Assembly: GCA_963793005.1 (NCBI GenBank)
Contig: CAWBYP010000002.1
Location: forward strand, 1,178,001-1,242,000
Length of the DNA: 64,000 nucleotides
Direction of reading: 5' to 3'
DNA from: RPQJ01 sp963793005
GTDB lineage: Bacteria > Pseudomonadota > Gammaproteobacteria > Steroidobacterales > Steroidobacteraceae
Shown here: positions 13,435 to 22,854 of the stretch, piece by piece
Numbering within the stretch: position 1 is the first letter of the stretch
How the letters are laid out: every line of letters begins with the position of its first letter
Position numbers and translations under genes: made by a program
The notes under the pieces: generated by a model
Database searches by the model: none
What the model was told of the DNA's origin: nothing
Seen by the model: the letters and a program-made list of their open reading frames with translations, nothing else

Positions 13435-14045
13435 TACTCAGCCGCCCCTTCGGGCTCCCTTGCAGCCGCCTTGTGCCCGTTGCCAGCTGCGCGACGCACC
13501 CGTGACGCCACCGAGCTGCGAAACAGGTCGTCGGACCACCAGTCCGGATGCGGCGGCGGGCCGCCCGGAAACGCCGTGTGCGCGAGTTCGCCGAGAGCGC
13601 GCGCGTATACCTGTCGCTTGAAGTAGATGACTTCCCGCACCGGCGTCCAGTAGTCGACCCATCGCCAGCCGTCGAATTCCGGCTTCGACGTGACGTCGAA
13701 CCGGACGCGGTCTTCAGCGGCGATCATGCGGAGCAGGAACCAGCGCTGTTTCTGGCCGATGCACAGTGGCCGCGACCGGTGCCGGACGAACCGGCGCGGC
13801 AAGCGGTAGCGCAGCCACTGGCGTGTGCCGGCCACCACCTCGACGTCATCCGGACCGAGCCCGACCTCCTCGTGCAGCTCGCGGAACATCGCCGCCTCGG
13901 GCGACTCGTCCCGCTGCACACCGCCCTGCGGAAACTGCCAGCCCCGGCCGTCGCTGCGGCTGCACAGGAAAACCTCGCCGCTGTCCCGGATCAGCACAAT
14001 CCCGACATTGGCGCGAAATCCCTGAGTGTCGATGAAATCAGTCAT
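13434..14045 (-). CDS. rppH: RNA pyrophosphohydrolase RppH (Nudix)
   Basis: Removes pyrophosphate from 5'-triphosphate mRNA ends and so triggers RNase E decay. The Nudix box is complete at about residues 41-63 (GGVQRDESPEAAMFRELHEE followed by VGL). RppH-specific features are present: the start GFRANVGIVL, GWQFPQGG, and QKQRWFLLR. The ATG at 14045 matches the family start; the open frame extends further upstream but that part is GC-rich intergenic sequence. The C-terminal tail after about residue 170 is variable, as in other RppH proteins. Confidence 0.93.
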   Translation of the reverse strand: MTDFIDTQGFRANVGIVLIRDSGEVFLCSRSDGRGWQFPQGGVQRDESPEAAMFRELHEEVGLGPDDVEVVAGTRQWLRYRLPRRFVRHRSRPLCIGQKQRWFLLRMIAAEDRVRFDVTSKPEFDGWRWVDYWTPVREVIYFKRQVYARALGELAHTAFPGGPPPHPDWWSDDLFRSSVASRVRRAAGNGHKAAAREPEGAAE

Positions 14046-14092
14046 TGACCCGTAAGTTACAGACTTTGCAGCGCTTTTCAAAATGCGGACCC

Positions 14093-14112
14093 GTGGCGCC
14101 GGGCGGCGCCAC
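14093..14112. other. Perfect 8-bp GC-rich inverted repeat between rppH and btuC
   Basis: GTGGCGCC and GGCGCCAC are separated by 4 nt in the divergent gap between the two genes. No T-run follows on either strand, so it is not a standard terminator. An operator or an mRNA leader hairpin for either gene is possible. No cobalamin riboswitch is visible in this gap even though btuC follows. Confidence 0.4.
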
Positions 14113-14210
14113 CGGCCATCCGCCCGGGTACCATATCCCCCCCAGGTACCGCGCGCCTTGTCGCGGGGGATGCCGCCACCTACCCTTGCCGGGCCCCGGA
14201 ACGGACCCGC

Positions 14211-15194
14211 ATGAACCACCGCCTGACCCTGCCCGCCGCCTTGCTGATACTTGCCGTGGTCGCAACGGTACTGCTTGGACTGTCGCTGGCCATCGGCAGT
14301 TTCAGGTTGACGCCGTTCCAGATACTGGACGCACTGGGCTCAGGCACACCCACGCTCGCCCGCGACATCGTGCTGGAGCTTCGGCTGCCGAGGGCGATGT
14401 CTGCGATGGCTGTCGGCGGACTGCTCGCCCTGTCTGGCGCGCTGCTCCAGGTGCTGTTGCGCAACCCGCTCGCGGATCCATACGTGCTCGGTATTTCCGG
14501 CGGCGCTTCGGTGTTCGCGCTGATCGCGATCATGGTCGGCCTGCCCGTGGCAGGCGTGGGCGGCGCAGCCGCGCTCGGCGCCTTCGCCACCTGCCTGCTG
14601 GTGTTCGCGCTGGCGCAGGGCCGGGGCGGATGGACCGCGACCAGGCTGCTGCTCACCGGCATCGTGGTTGCGGCCGGCACCGGATCGGTCGTCAGCCTGC
14701 TGCTGGCGACCAGCGACGATGCCGACCTGCGTGGCATGGTTTTCTGGCTGCTCGGCGACCTGTCGCGGGCGCAAGGCTGGCCCTGGCTTCTCGCTCTGCT
14801 CGGTCTCGCCACGATCGCAGGCGCGGCGCTCGGCCGGCACCTGAACGTGATGGCTCGCGGCATCACCCAGGCCGCAAGTGTCGGGCTCGACGTGCGGCGC
14901 TTCCAGTTGCTGCTTTTCGTGTTGAGTTCGCTGCTGACCGGCGTCGCGGTGAGCACGGCGGGCAGCATCGGCTTCGTCGGACTCGTGACGCCACACCTGG
15001 TGCGGCTGATGCTCGGCAGCGACAACCGCATCGTGCTGCCGGTCTCTGCGCTGCTGGGTGGCATCCTGTTGATGGCCGCCGACCTGGCCTCGCGTGTACT
15101 GATCGCGCCGCGGCAGTTGCCGGTGGGTGCCCTCACGGCGATCGTCGGCGTCCCGGTATTCCTGCTGCTCATGTCCCGGCAGCGCCAGGCCTAG
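14211..15194 (+). CDS. btuC: FecCD-family ABC permease, probably vitamin B12 importer BtuC
   Basis: 327 residues with eight to ten hydrophobic segments and the FecCD signature NPLADPYVLGISGGA. It would form the membrane channel of a BtuCDF-type importer moving cobalamin from periplasm to cytoplasm. Sequence alone does not separate B12 from siderophore permeases. The B12 call rests on nearby btuD-like, btuB and btuF genes in the same 15 kb and on the absence of any siderophore gene. The ATG start at 14211 begins directly with a hydrophobic segment. Confidence 0.8.
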   Translation: MNHRLTLPAALLILAVVATVLLGLSLAIGSFRLTPFQILDALGSGTPTLARDIVLELRLPRAMSAMAVGGLLALSGALLQVLLRNPLADPYVLGISGGASVFALIAIMVGLPVAGVGGAAALGAFATCLLVFALAQGRGGWTATRLLLTGIVVAAGTGSVVSLLLATSDDADLRGMVFWLLGDLSRAQGWPWLLALLGLATIAGAALGRHLNVMARGITQAASVGLDVRRFQLLLFVLSSLLTGVAVSTAGSIGFVGLVTPHLVRLMLGSDNRIVLPVSALLGGILLMAADLASRVLIAPRQLPVGALTAIVGVPVFLLLMSRQRQA

Positions 15195-15203
15195 GCGCGG
15201 ATC

Positions 15204-16219
15204 CTAGGGGGTGATCTCGAACACCCCGCCGCCGCGTTCCTTCGCCCGGTGCATTGCCGCGACCGCGTTGGCCACGAGATGGTCCGCCAGCGCCTTGCGG
15301 TCCGCGTTGCGGGCCGGCTCGGTAGAGGCGATCCCCATCGAGACCGTGATCGGCAGTTCGATGCCGTCGCCGAGGCCGACCGCGCCGCGGGACACCGCGG
15401 CGAGGATCCGCCGGGCCAGCGGAATCGCCTGCTGCCCATCGGTCGACGGCAGCACGACCCCGAACTCGTCGCTGCCGATGCGGGCAGTGGCATCGCTTGC
15501 GCGCACCTGTGACTCGATGCGCCCGGCAATCTCCCGCAGCACAAGGTCGCCGGCTGGTTGCCCGTGCCGGTCATTGACCTGCTGCAGCCGATCCACGTCG
15601 ACCACGAGGCAGGCGACACTGCCGCCGTAGCGCTGGCAGCGGGCGACCTCCTCGCGCAGTCGAGCCTGCAGATAGCGTGCGGAATTCCAGCCCGTGAGCG
15701 GATCGGAAAAGCTGCCGCGCAGCAGCCGCGCGCGATCGACGAGCCTGTCCACGCTTGCCGAGAGCACGGTTGCGACATGGCCGAGCAGTCCTGCCTCGGC
15801 CAGCGCCAGGCCCGGCATGGCGCTGCGTGAGCCGACACTGTAGGTCCCGATCAGCCGTCCGCCGCGCCGCAACGGCAACATCAGCAGCTGCTTGAGACCG
15901 AGCGACGATTGAAACAGCAAGTCATGGTCAGCGGCACGGTATTCGCCGCACCACGGTGCGTGCAGTACGCCGAGCTGCGGCGCGCGTCCCTCGAGGCTGT
16001 CAACGAAAGCGACTGGCATGGCCAGCTGCGGGAGGACTCCCGCGCCGACCGCCAGGTGACGCAGTTCGTCGGTCGGGTCGGCGAGGATCAGCGACACGGC
16101 CAGTCCTTCATCCCGGGCGCCCGGCGGATGCGCGGCCGCCTCGAGCCACGCCGCAAACGAATCTGCGGTGAGCAGCGCGCTTTCCCAATCCAGCACCGAC
16201 TGGAGCATTTCCTGCGGCA

Positions 16220-16223
<4 letters not shown>
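15204..16223 (-). CDS. GAF/DUF484-like sensor diguanylate cyclase
   Basis: 339 residues. The N-terminal half (about 1-165) looks like the DUF484 branch of GAF domains; the C-terminal half is a GGDEF domain. The active-site loop is IGSDEF, a Ser replacing the second Gly, which is tolerated in some active cyclases. An I-site RxxD (RASD) lies five residues before the loop, so c-di-GMP feedback inhibition is plausible. No membrane segment is present, so sensing is cytoplasmic. The start overlaps the tyrA stop by 4 nt, so the two genes are co-transcribed. Confidence 0.85.
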
Positions 16224-17332
<1,109 letters not shown>

Positions 17333-17458
17333 GAGGCCTTCAGGCAGTCGTATCCAGCCACTTTTACCGGTCCCCAGCCGCTCCCGCAAGCGAGGCTTCC
17401 GCAACATGAACACGGCGACAAGGGCATAATCCCAGCTCGCCCCACCCACGAGCTGACG

Positions 17459-18103
17459 ATGTTCCAGAAAGGCTCACTGCCCGCTTCCCTGCCTGCGGAT
17501 CCGATGCCGTTGTTCGCGGAATGGCTGGCATACGCGCGTGAGCAGAAGGCGCAGCGCAACCCCGATTCGATGGCTCTCGCAACCTCAACGCCGGACGGCC
17601 AACCCGCGGCGCGTATCGTGCTGCTCAAGCGACTGGTCGCCGACCCCGGCTACGTGGTGTTCTACACGAACTACGACAGCCGCAAGGGCCGGGAAATTGC
17701 CGCCAACCCTCGAGTCGCGGGCCTGGTCCACTGGGATGCGCAGGGTAGGCAGGTACGGCTCGAAGGCCGCGTCGTAAAGTCGCCGGCCGCCGAGAGCGAC
17801 GAGTACTTCGCGAGCCGCGCGCTGGACAGCCGCATCGGTGCCTGGGCCAGCCTGCAGAGCGAACCGCTGTCCTCGCGCGCCACGCTGCTCCGGCGCGTCG
17901 CAGAGCAGGCGGCACGCTTCGGCACCAAGGTGCCACGCCCGCCGCACTGGGGCGGCTATCGCCTCTGGCCCGACGCGGTCGAGCTCTGGAACGAGGGCGC
18001 GTTCCGTGTCCACGATCGCGCGCGATGGACGCGCAGCCTCGCGCCGGACGGTGACGCTGGCTTCATTGCCGGCCCGTGGGCTGCCACGCGGCTCTATCCC
18101 TGA
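17459..18103 (+). CDS. pdxH: Pyridoxamine 5'-phosphate oxidase
   Basis: FMN enzyme making pyridoxal 5'-phosphate from pyridoxine or pyridoxamine phosphate. The 214-residue length is typical. Family segments visible are MALATSTPDGQPAARIVLLK, FYTNYDSRKG and the C-terminal PPHWGGYRL plus W-R-E-G-A-F-R-like FRVHDRARW. The ATG at 17459 fits the family; the frame is open far upstream over tyrA but that is antisense sequence. It is divergent from tyrA and followed after 3 nt by the metzincin-like gene, so it probably heads the pdxH-18107-btuD operon. Confidence 0.95.
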   Translation: MFQKGSLPASLPADPMPLFAEWLAYAREQKAQRNPDSMALATSTPDGQPAARIVLLKRLVADPGYVVFYTNYDSRKGREIAANPRVAGLVHWDAQGRQVRLEGRVVKSPAAESDEYFASRALDSRIGAWASLQSEPLSSRATLLRRVAEQAARFGTKVPRPPHWGGYRLWPDAVELWNEGAFRVHDRARWTRSLAPDGDAGFIAGPWAATRLYP

Positions 18104-18106
18104 GTC

Positions 18107-18892
18107 GTGGCCGGACGGACCTTCCTCGGCACGGTGCGCCTCGCGCTGCTGCTCGCGGTGCTGGTCTTCGTCGCGCTGGGTGCATGGCTGGACCGCCGAC
18201 GCAGCACGGACTGGGACGACACGCTCCGGGTTACGGTCTACCCGGTCGGGGCCGACGCCGCAGGCGCGACAACGCCCTGCGCCACCAGCGTGGACGCCTC
18301 CGACTTCGACGACGCGGCATCGTTCCTTGCTCGGGAGGCGGCCGCCCACGGCGTAGCGCTCGAGGAGCCGGTGCGATTTCGAGTCTCGCAGGCAGCCAGG
18401 GAGCCGCCACCCGCGCTTGCCGCAAACCCCGGCCCGTTCAGCGTTGCCTTGTGGAGCCTGCGCCTGCGCTACTGGGCCTGGCGAGTGGCGGCCAACGACC
18501 CGCTCGCGAACCCGGACGTGCAGGTGTTCGCCGTCTACCAGGCGGGAGATGGCAGGCACGCCGCGCCTGATTCGACCGGGCTCCAGAAGGGTCTCATCGC
18601 AGTTGCGCATCTCTTCTGCGGCAACGACGCGGTCGCGGGCAATGCCGTGGTCGTCACCCACGAACTGCTGCATACGCTGGGCGCGACCGACAAGTACGAC
18701 CGCAGTACGGGACAGCCGCTCGCGCCCGCGGGACTCGGCGATCCCGGCCTGTCGCCCGTCTATCCGCAGGCCGCGGGCGAGATCATGGCAGGCCGCATCG
18801 CCACGAGCGCACACACGGCCTTGATTCCGGACAGCCTGGACCAGATGACCGTCGGGCCGGGGACGGCGCGCGAAATCGGCTGGCTGCGATGA
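18107..18892 (+). CDS. Membrane-anchored metzincin-like protein, function unknown
   Basis: 261 residues from a GTG start 3 nt after pdxH. One N-terminal membrane anchor (about residues 9-27) is followed by an extracytoplasmic domain. H185-E-L-L-H189-T-L-G-A-T-D195 is an HExxHxxGxxD zinc site. That is the metzincin pattern with Asp as third ligand, as in snapalysin. GEIMAG about 38 residues further on could be the Met-turn. I see no wider similarity to a named peptidase family. The ATGA overlap with the downstream ABC ATPase gene implies translational coupling. Activity and substrate are unknown. Confidence 0.65.
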   Translation: MAGRTFLGTVRLALLLAVLVFVALGAWLDRRRSTDWDDTLRVTVYPVGADAAGATTPCATSVDASDFDDAASFLAREAAAHGVALEEPVRFRVSQAAREPPPALAANPGPFSVALWSLRLRYWAWRVAANDPLANPDVQVFAVYQAGDGRHAAPDSTGLQKGLIAVAHLFCGNDAVAGNAVVVTHELLHTLGATDKYDRSTGQPLAPAGLGDPGLSPVYPQAAGEIMAGRIATSAHTALIPDSLDQMTVGPGTAREIGWLR

Positions 18893-19671
18893 AAGCTCGC
18901 AACACAGGCGAAGCGCTCGCCTGCACCGATGTCACGGTGAGCGTGCCGGGGCGACCGCTCGTCGAGAACTTCGACGCAGTCTTTCGCCCCGGCCACATGA
19001 TTGCGGTGCTGGGCCGCAATGGCGCGGGCAAGAGCTCGCTGCTGCACGTGCTGGCCGGGCTGCGGCCTCCTGCCAGCGGCGACGTCCGGTGGCTTGGGCG
19101 ATCGATCGATCAGTGGTCACGGCGGGAACTCGCGCGCCACGTGGGGTTCCTGGCGCAGGCGAGCGAGGACCCCTTCCCGGGCTCGGTGCTGGAAACGGCG
19201 CTGGTGGGTCGTCATCCGCACATCGGGTTCTGGCAATGGGAGAGCGAATTCGACCGCAGCGTGGCCGGTCGTTGCCTCGAGGCGGTGGACCTCGCGGGCT
19301 TCGAGCAGCGCGAGGTGGAAACGCTCTCTGGCGGTGAGCGCCGCAGGCTGGCAATTGCCGCGACGCTGACGCAGGAACCGCGCATCTACGTTCTCGACGA
19401 GCCGGTCCAGCAACTCGATCCACGGCACCAGCTCGAAGTGCTGCGCTTGTTTCGCGCGCGCGCCGACGCCGGTGCCTGCGTCATCATGAGCCTGCACGAC
19501 CCCGGCATCGCCGCCTTCTATGCCGACGAGTCGCTGTTGCTGTTCGGCGACGGGCGCTGGCTGAAAGGCGCGACCGAAGACGTGCTAGGCGAGGAATCGA
19601 TCGGCACGCTGTACGGTGTGGCCGTTCGTGAACTGCGCTGGGATGGCGGCCGCACCTTCGTTCCCGCCTGA
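18889..19671 (+). CDS. btuD: ABC transporter ATPase, probably vitamin B12 importer BtuD
   Basis: 260-residue FecE/BtuD-type ATPase that would power the importer. The Walker A motif is GRNGAGKSS (42-50), the signature LSGGERRR (about 146), Walker B IYVLDEP, and the H-loop is in MSLHD. It is separated from its likely partner btuC by about 3.7 kb, with btuC first on the same strand. The B12 assignment comes from this shared neighbourhood and could be wrong for a siderophore importer. Its start overlaps the upstream gene by 4 nt. Confidence 0.8.
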   Translation: MKARNTGEALACTDVTVSVPGRPLVENFDAVFRPGHMIAVLGRNGAGKSSLLHVLAGLRPPASGDVRWLGRSIDQWSRRELARHVGFLAQASEDPFPGSVLETALVGRHPHIGFWQWESEFDRSVAGRCLEAVDLAGFEQREVETLSGGERRRLAIAATLTQEPRIYVLDEPVQQLDPRHQLEVLRLFRARADAGACVIMSLHDPGIAAFYADESLLLFGDGRWLKGATEDVLGEESIGTLYGVAVRELRWDGGRTFVPA

Positions 19672-19716
19672 GGACCCGGGCATGAACCGGGGGGTCCATT
19701 ACAGGACCGCCCGCAA

Positions 19717-20013
19717 CTACCTCGCGAGTCCTCGCGAGATCTCGAGCAGCAGCCGGAAAATGCGTTCGACCCCGCTCCACGCGTGGGGCCCGCCATGCAT
19801 GCTGCGCAGGCGGCCCAGCACCTGTTGCTCGCGCGCCTCGTCGAGCACCGGCACGCCTGCCGACCTCTTCAAAGCCAGTATCTGCTGGACGGTGCGCCCG
19901 CGCTCGTCGATCAACTGCAGTATGCCAAGGTCGAGTTCGTCGATCCTGGCGCGGAGCGCGGGCAACTGCTCCATCTGCCCGACGTATCCTACGTCCTGGC
20001 GGGCCGCATTCAT
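19717..20013 (-). CDS. Free-standing AroQ-type chorismate mutase
   Basis: 98 residues, the size of a single AroQ helical domain. Catalytic positions known from the E. coli domain are recognisable: Arg in ALRARI, Arg in DERGRT, Lys in LALKRSAG, and Asp/Arg/Glu in VLDEAREQ. The position equivalent to E. coli Gln88 near the C-terminus appears to be Ala, which could lower activity. It would turn chorismate into prephenate. The start overlaps the stop of the membrane methyltransferase gene (ATGA), making it the last gene of a cmoA-methyltransferase-mutase operon. The cell already has a mutase domain in TyrA, so this copy looks dedicated. Confidence 0.82.
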   Translation of the reverse strand: MNAARQDVGYVGQMEQLPALRARIDELDLGILQLIDERGRTVQQILALKRSAGVPVLDEAREQQVLGRLRSMHGGPHAWSGVERIFRLLLEISRGLAR

Positions 20014-20723
20014 GTCAACGCCCACCTTTTGGACTTCTTGATGATCCGGGCGCTGATCCAGAAGACCAACATGACGGCCATGATGGCGACGACGACGACT
20101 GTCGCCGTCCTGTGCGCATCGATGCCGCCATCGGTCCGCCAGAGGTTCCAGATCACCAGCACGCCCCAGGTCAGGGTCCAGCCCAGCGGCGTGCCGTATT
20201 CCTTGGTCACGACGCGTCGCCAGTTGAAGTGGTAGTCGGCCAGCGTCGCCCCGATACCCGACATTCGCGGCAGCCAGCGCGGAACGTCCCGGCAATACTC
20301 GTCGAACGCGGCGCCAAACTTGTCGCGCAGGTAGCTCTCTTCCGCGGCGACGATCGCCACGCAGACGAACACGTAGGCCGCGGTCAATGCAACGGCGCAG
20401 AACCAGGAGTTCGAGGCCACCGCGAGCCCGACCAGGATCAGCACATTGCCGACATACATCGGGTTGCGGGTATGCGCGTAGAAACCGCCCGTGACGAGAT
20501 CCTTCGCGTAGACGCGCCGGTCGCGGCCTCCGCGCACGATGTACTGCATCCCGATGGTCGTGACCCGGACCGCCTCCCCCAGTGCCGACAGGGCAAATCC
20601 GATCGCCGCTGCATACAGCGGGTGATCGAACAGCGTTGGCGATGGCAGCAGCGCCAGCGGCAGGAACAACGGAAAGACGATGGTCCGGTACTTGAACAGG
20701 AAATTGCCGATTGTCTGCAGCAT
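20010..20723 (-). CDS. Integral-membrane methyltransferase of the ICMT/phospholipid methyltransferase family
   Basis: 237 residues with about six hydrophobic segments. The family SAM-binding signature is present: GGFYAHTRNPMYVGN (RNPxYxG) about halfway, then EESYLRDKFGAAFDEYC (EExxLxxxFGxxYxxY) and VPRWLP. Known members methylate isoprenylcysteine carboxylates, phosphatidylethanolamine or other membrane substrates. The gene sits 7 bp after a cmoA-like gene and overlaps a chorismate mutase gene. This suggests that the donor may be carboxy-SAM rather than SAM, which is inference. The ATG at 20723 is preferred; the frame is open further upstream into cmoA. Confidence 0.8.
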   Translation of the reverse strand: MLQTIGNFLFKYRTIVFPLFLPLALLPSPTLFDHPLYAAAIGFALSALGEAVRVTTIGMQYIVRGGRDRRVYAKDLVTGGFYAHTRNPMYVGNVLILVGLAVASNSWFCAVALTAAYVFVCVAIVAAEESYLRDKFGAAFDEYCRDVPRWLPRMSGIGATLADYHFNWRRVVTKEYGTPLGWTLTWGVLVIWNLWRTDGGIDAHRTATVVVVAIMAVMLVFWISARIIKKSKRWALT

Positions 20724-20730
20724 TTTCAGG

Positions 20731-21468
20731 TCACTTGATCGCCACGATGCCGCAGAAGTTGTACCACTTGAAGAAGACATCGACGTAGCGGAATCCGGCC
20801 CGCAGCAAGAGCTCACGATTCTCGAGCAGCTTGTATGGAATCAGCACGTTTTCCAGCGCTTCGCGCTTCTGCGCTATCTCGGTTTCCGAGTAGCCGTTGC
20901 GGCGCTTGTAGTCGTAGTAGTGCTTAATGAACAGGCGGTTGAAGTGTGAATCCTCGCCGAGCACCTTCTCGACCAGGATAAGGCCACCGTTCTCGCCCAG
21001 TCCCTTGAAGATGTCTGCAATCAGCTTCTCGCGATGCAGCGGCCGCAGGAACTGCAGCGTCAGGACCATCAGCGCCAGCGACGCGTCCTTCATTTCGATG
21101 CCGGCGTGCAGGTCGACGCACTCGAGCTTCACGTTGCGCGACATGCCGCTCTCGCGCAGCTTCTGCTCGCACTTGACCAGCATGTCCTGCGAATCGTCCA
21201 CGCCGACGAAGTTGACGTTCTCGGGCAGCGCCCGGTCGAGCATCAGCATGGTCGTGCCGGTCGAGCAGCCGAGGTCGTAGACGTTGCTGTTCGGGACAAC
21301 GATGTCCTGTGCGAGCTCCGCGACCATTCGCTGGATCTCGCCGTAGAAAGGCACCGACCGCGAGAGCATGTCGTCGAAGACCTGCGCGACTTCCGCTCCG
21401 AACCTGAAGTCGGCGATGGCCTCGCGAGGCTCGGCGAACACCTTGTCCTGGGCTGCAGTAATCGTCAT
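20731..21468 (-). CDS. cmoA: CmoA-like carboxy-SAM synthase
   Basis: 245 residues aligning along their whole length with E. coli CmoA, which makes carboxy-S-adenosylmethionine from SAM and prephenate. Shared segments are RSVPFYGEI, VYDLGCSTGTT (SAM motif I), LTLQFL, YKRRNGYSETEIAQKR and ALENV. The arginine in QKR (residue 202 here) corresponds to Arg199 of E. coli, which holds the donor carboxylate. The classic partner cmoB is not adjacent; instead a membrane methyltransferase and a chorismate mutase follow. It may be the ordinary tRNA-modification enzyme or a paralogue dedicated to this operon. The ATG at 21468 fits the family start. Confidence 0.82.
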   Translation of the reverse strand: MTITAAQDKVFAEPREAIADFRFGAEVAQVFDDMLSRSVPFYGEIQRMVAELAQDIVVPNSNVYDLGCSTGTTMLMLDRALPENVNFVGVDDSQDMLVKCEQKLRESGMSRNVKLECVDLHAGIEMKDASLALMVLTLQFLRPLHREKLIADIFKGLGENGGLILVEKVLGEDSHFNRLFIKHYYDYKRRNGYSETEIAQKREALENVLIPYKLLENRELLLRAGFRYVDVFFKWYNFCGIVAIK

Positions 21469-21544
21469 CGCGTTTTCCCTCGTGGGCGAAGCACCCGCCC
21501 CTGATTGCACCCGGACAGAATGACCGGCCGGTGCGTCGGGAATC

Positions 21545-21571
21545 GTTAGCGATGCGTTAGTTTTCCGTTAG
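21545..21571. promoter_or_regulatory. Three GTTAG boxes at 11-bp period, probable response-regulator site
   Basis: GTTAG occurs at 21545-21549, 21556-21560 and 21567-21571, exactly 11 bp apart. Direct repeats of about one helical turn are how OmpR/PhoB-type regulators bind. The site lies 77 bp or more ahead of the cmoA start and overlaps the histidine kinase stop. A weak minus-strand -10, CATTCT (21517-21522), lies 22 bp downstream. The nearby regulator (22838-23521) is the natural candidate. Confidence 0.5.
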
Positions 21572-22854
21572 GCGCCGGCAGCACGCGCGTCAAAGGCGAC
21601 CTCGAATCGGGATCCGCCCCCTGTTCGCTGGCGGGCGGAGGCCCGCCACCCGACCCGCTTGCAGACGCGGCGGATGAGATCGAGCCCAAGGCCCGACCCA
21701 CCGCTGGTGTCGCTGCGATAGCCACGCTCGAAGATTCTCTCGAGGTCCACGCCCGCGAGGCCGATGCCTGTGTCTTCGACAGCCAGCCGGCCGGGCTCGA
21801 GGATCACCCGCACGGTACCGTGGTCGGTAAACCGGATCGCGTTCTCGACCAGGTTACGCAGCACGATTGCCGCGGTTTCGGGTGGTGCGCTGATCCATTG
21901 CTGTTCGCCGCAATCGACGAGCAGTTCGAGTCCCTTCCCCTCTGCGAGCGGCCGGAACACCTCCACCGTTTCGTTGATGACCTCGCGCAGGTCGACGCGG
22001 ACAGCCATGGCTCCCGATCCACCCCGGCCGAGGAACAGCAGCGCGTCTACCACCGACATCGTGCGCCGGGCAGCGCGCGCGATCCTCCCGACCCGCTCGC
22101 GCGCCGCTCCAGCGACCGTCGAATCGTTCAGCAGCAGTTCCGAGGCGGTGGCGATCACCGAGGTCGGCGTCCGAAGCTCGTGGCTGATGTCGTCGGTCAA
22201 CGAACGTTCCCTCTCTAGCAGGTGAGTGATCCTGCCCTGGTAGCCGTCCATCGCCTGCGCAATCGCCCGCGTCTCCGTGGTCTGTCGGCCGGTTTCGAAC
22301 GGCGGCCCCGGGTTTTCCGGATCCAGGGTCCTGATGCGCTCCACCAGCGTGGAAATAGGCTGCAATGCGGTGCGCGAGAGCCTTGCGGCGAGCAGTAGCG
22401 ACAGCAGGACTGCAATGACCGCAGAGCCCGCTCCGATGCGTATCAGCCGCTGTTCTAGGCGTTCGACATTGCCGATGTCCATCACTACCGCGTAGATGTA
22501 TCCGTCTGCGATCCGCTTGCCGGCGAGCACGTCTACCCCGTCATCCCACTCGATCTCGCGCAGGCCAGCCGGCATTTCACGCAGTGGCGCGGGAAGGCGC
22601 TGCAGCTCGGCGGCCGGCACCGTCCAGTGCCTCATGCCTGCTACCCGCTCGCCCGACCGCTGTGCGTCCAGGGTCGTCGTGCGACCCGGCATCTCGTCGA
22701 GCTCCATCGTCACGACGCGCTCTAGCAGCTCGTGCTCGAATACCTGGACGAACAACCCCAGCGCAATGCCGAACGTTGCCACCAGCAGCGCGGCGACACC
22801 GAGCAGCGCCCACAGGAAGCGGCGGCGAAGCGAATGCTCAGCGTGGGTCGGCAT
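21568..22854 (-). CDS. Sensor histidine kinase
   Basis: 428 residues. Two membrane segments (about 13-37 and 140-162) flank a periplasmic region of about 100 residues, followed by a HAMP-like linker, an H-box (DDISHELRTP), N-box (NLVENAIRF), G1 (VEDTGIGLAG) and G2 (GGSGLGLDLI). It is a classical QseC/CreC-type kinase. The ATG at 22854 overlaps the response-regulator gene by 17 nt, so the pair is one unit. Nothing visible names the stimulus. The next gene downstream on the same strand is cmoA, so this two-component system may control that operon. Confidence 0.9.
   Translation of the reverse strand: MPTHAEHSLRRRFLWALLGVAALLVATFGIALGLFVQVFEHELLERVVTMELDEMPGRTTTLDAQRSGERVAGMRHWTVPAAELQRLPAPLREMPAGLREIEWDDGVDVLAGKRIADGYIYAVVMDIGNVERLEQRLIRIGAGSAVIAVLLSLLLAARLSRTALQPISTLVERIRTLDPENPGPPFETGRQTTETRAIAQAMDGYQGRITHLLERERSLTDDISHELRTPTSVIATASELLLNDSTVAGAARERVGRIARAARRTMSVVDALLFLGRGGSGAMAVRVDLREVINETVEVFRPLAEGKGLELLVDCGEQQWISAPPETAAIVLRNLVENAIRFTDHGTVRVILEPGRLAVEDTGIGLAGVDLERIFERGYRSDTSGGSGLGLDLIRRVCKRVGWRASARQRTGGGSRFEVAFDARAAGA

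Noticed and set aside
14046..14210. A cobalamin riboswitch in front of btuC
   Set aside because: The gap is too short and lacks the GCCCCCGCAAC-type core and the closing box found upstream of btuB.
14045..15214. A 389-codon frame overlapping btuC in another frame
   Set aside because: Its composition is almost all Arg, Ala and Gly, with no motif. The btuC frame has the FecCD signature and membrane segments.
19672..19697. A terminator between btuD and the chorismate mutase gene
   Set aside because: GGACCC and GGGTCC can pair, but the stem is only six bases with a long loop and no T-run on either strand.
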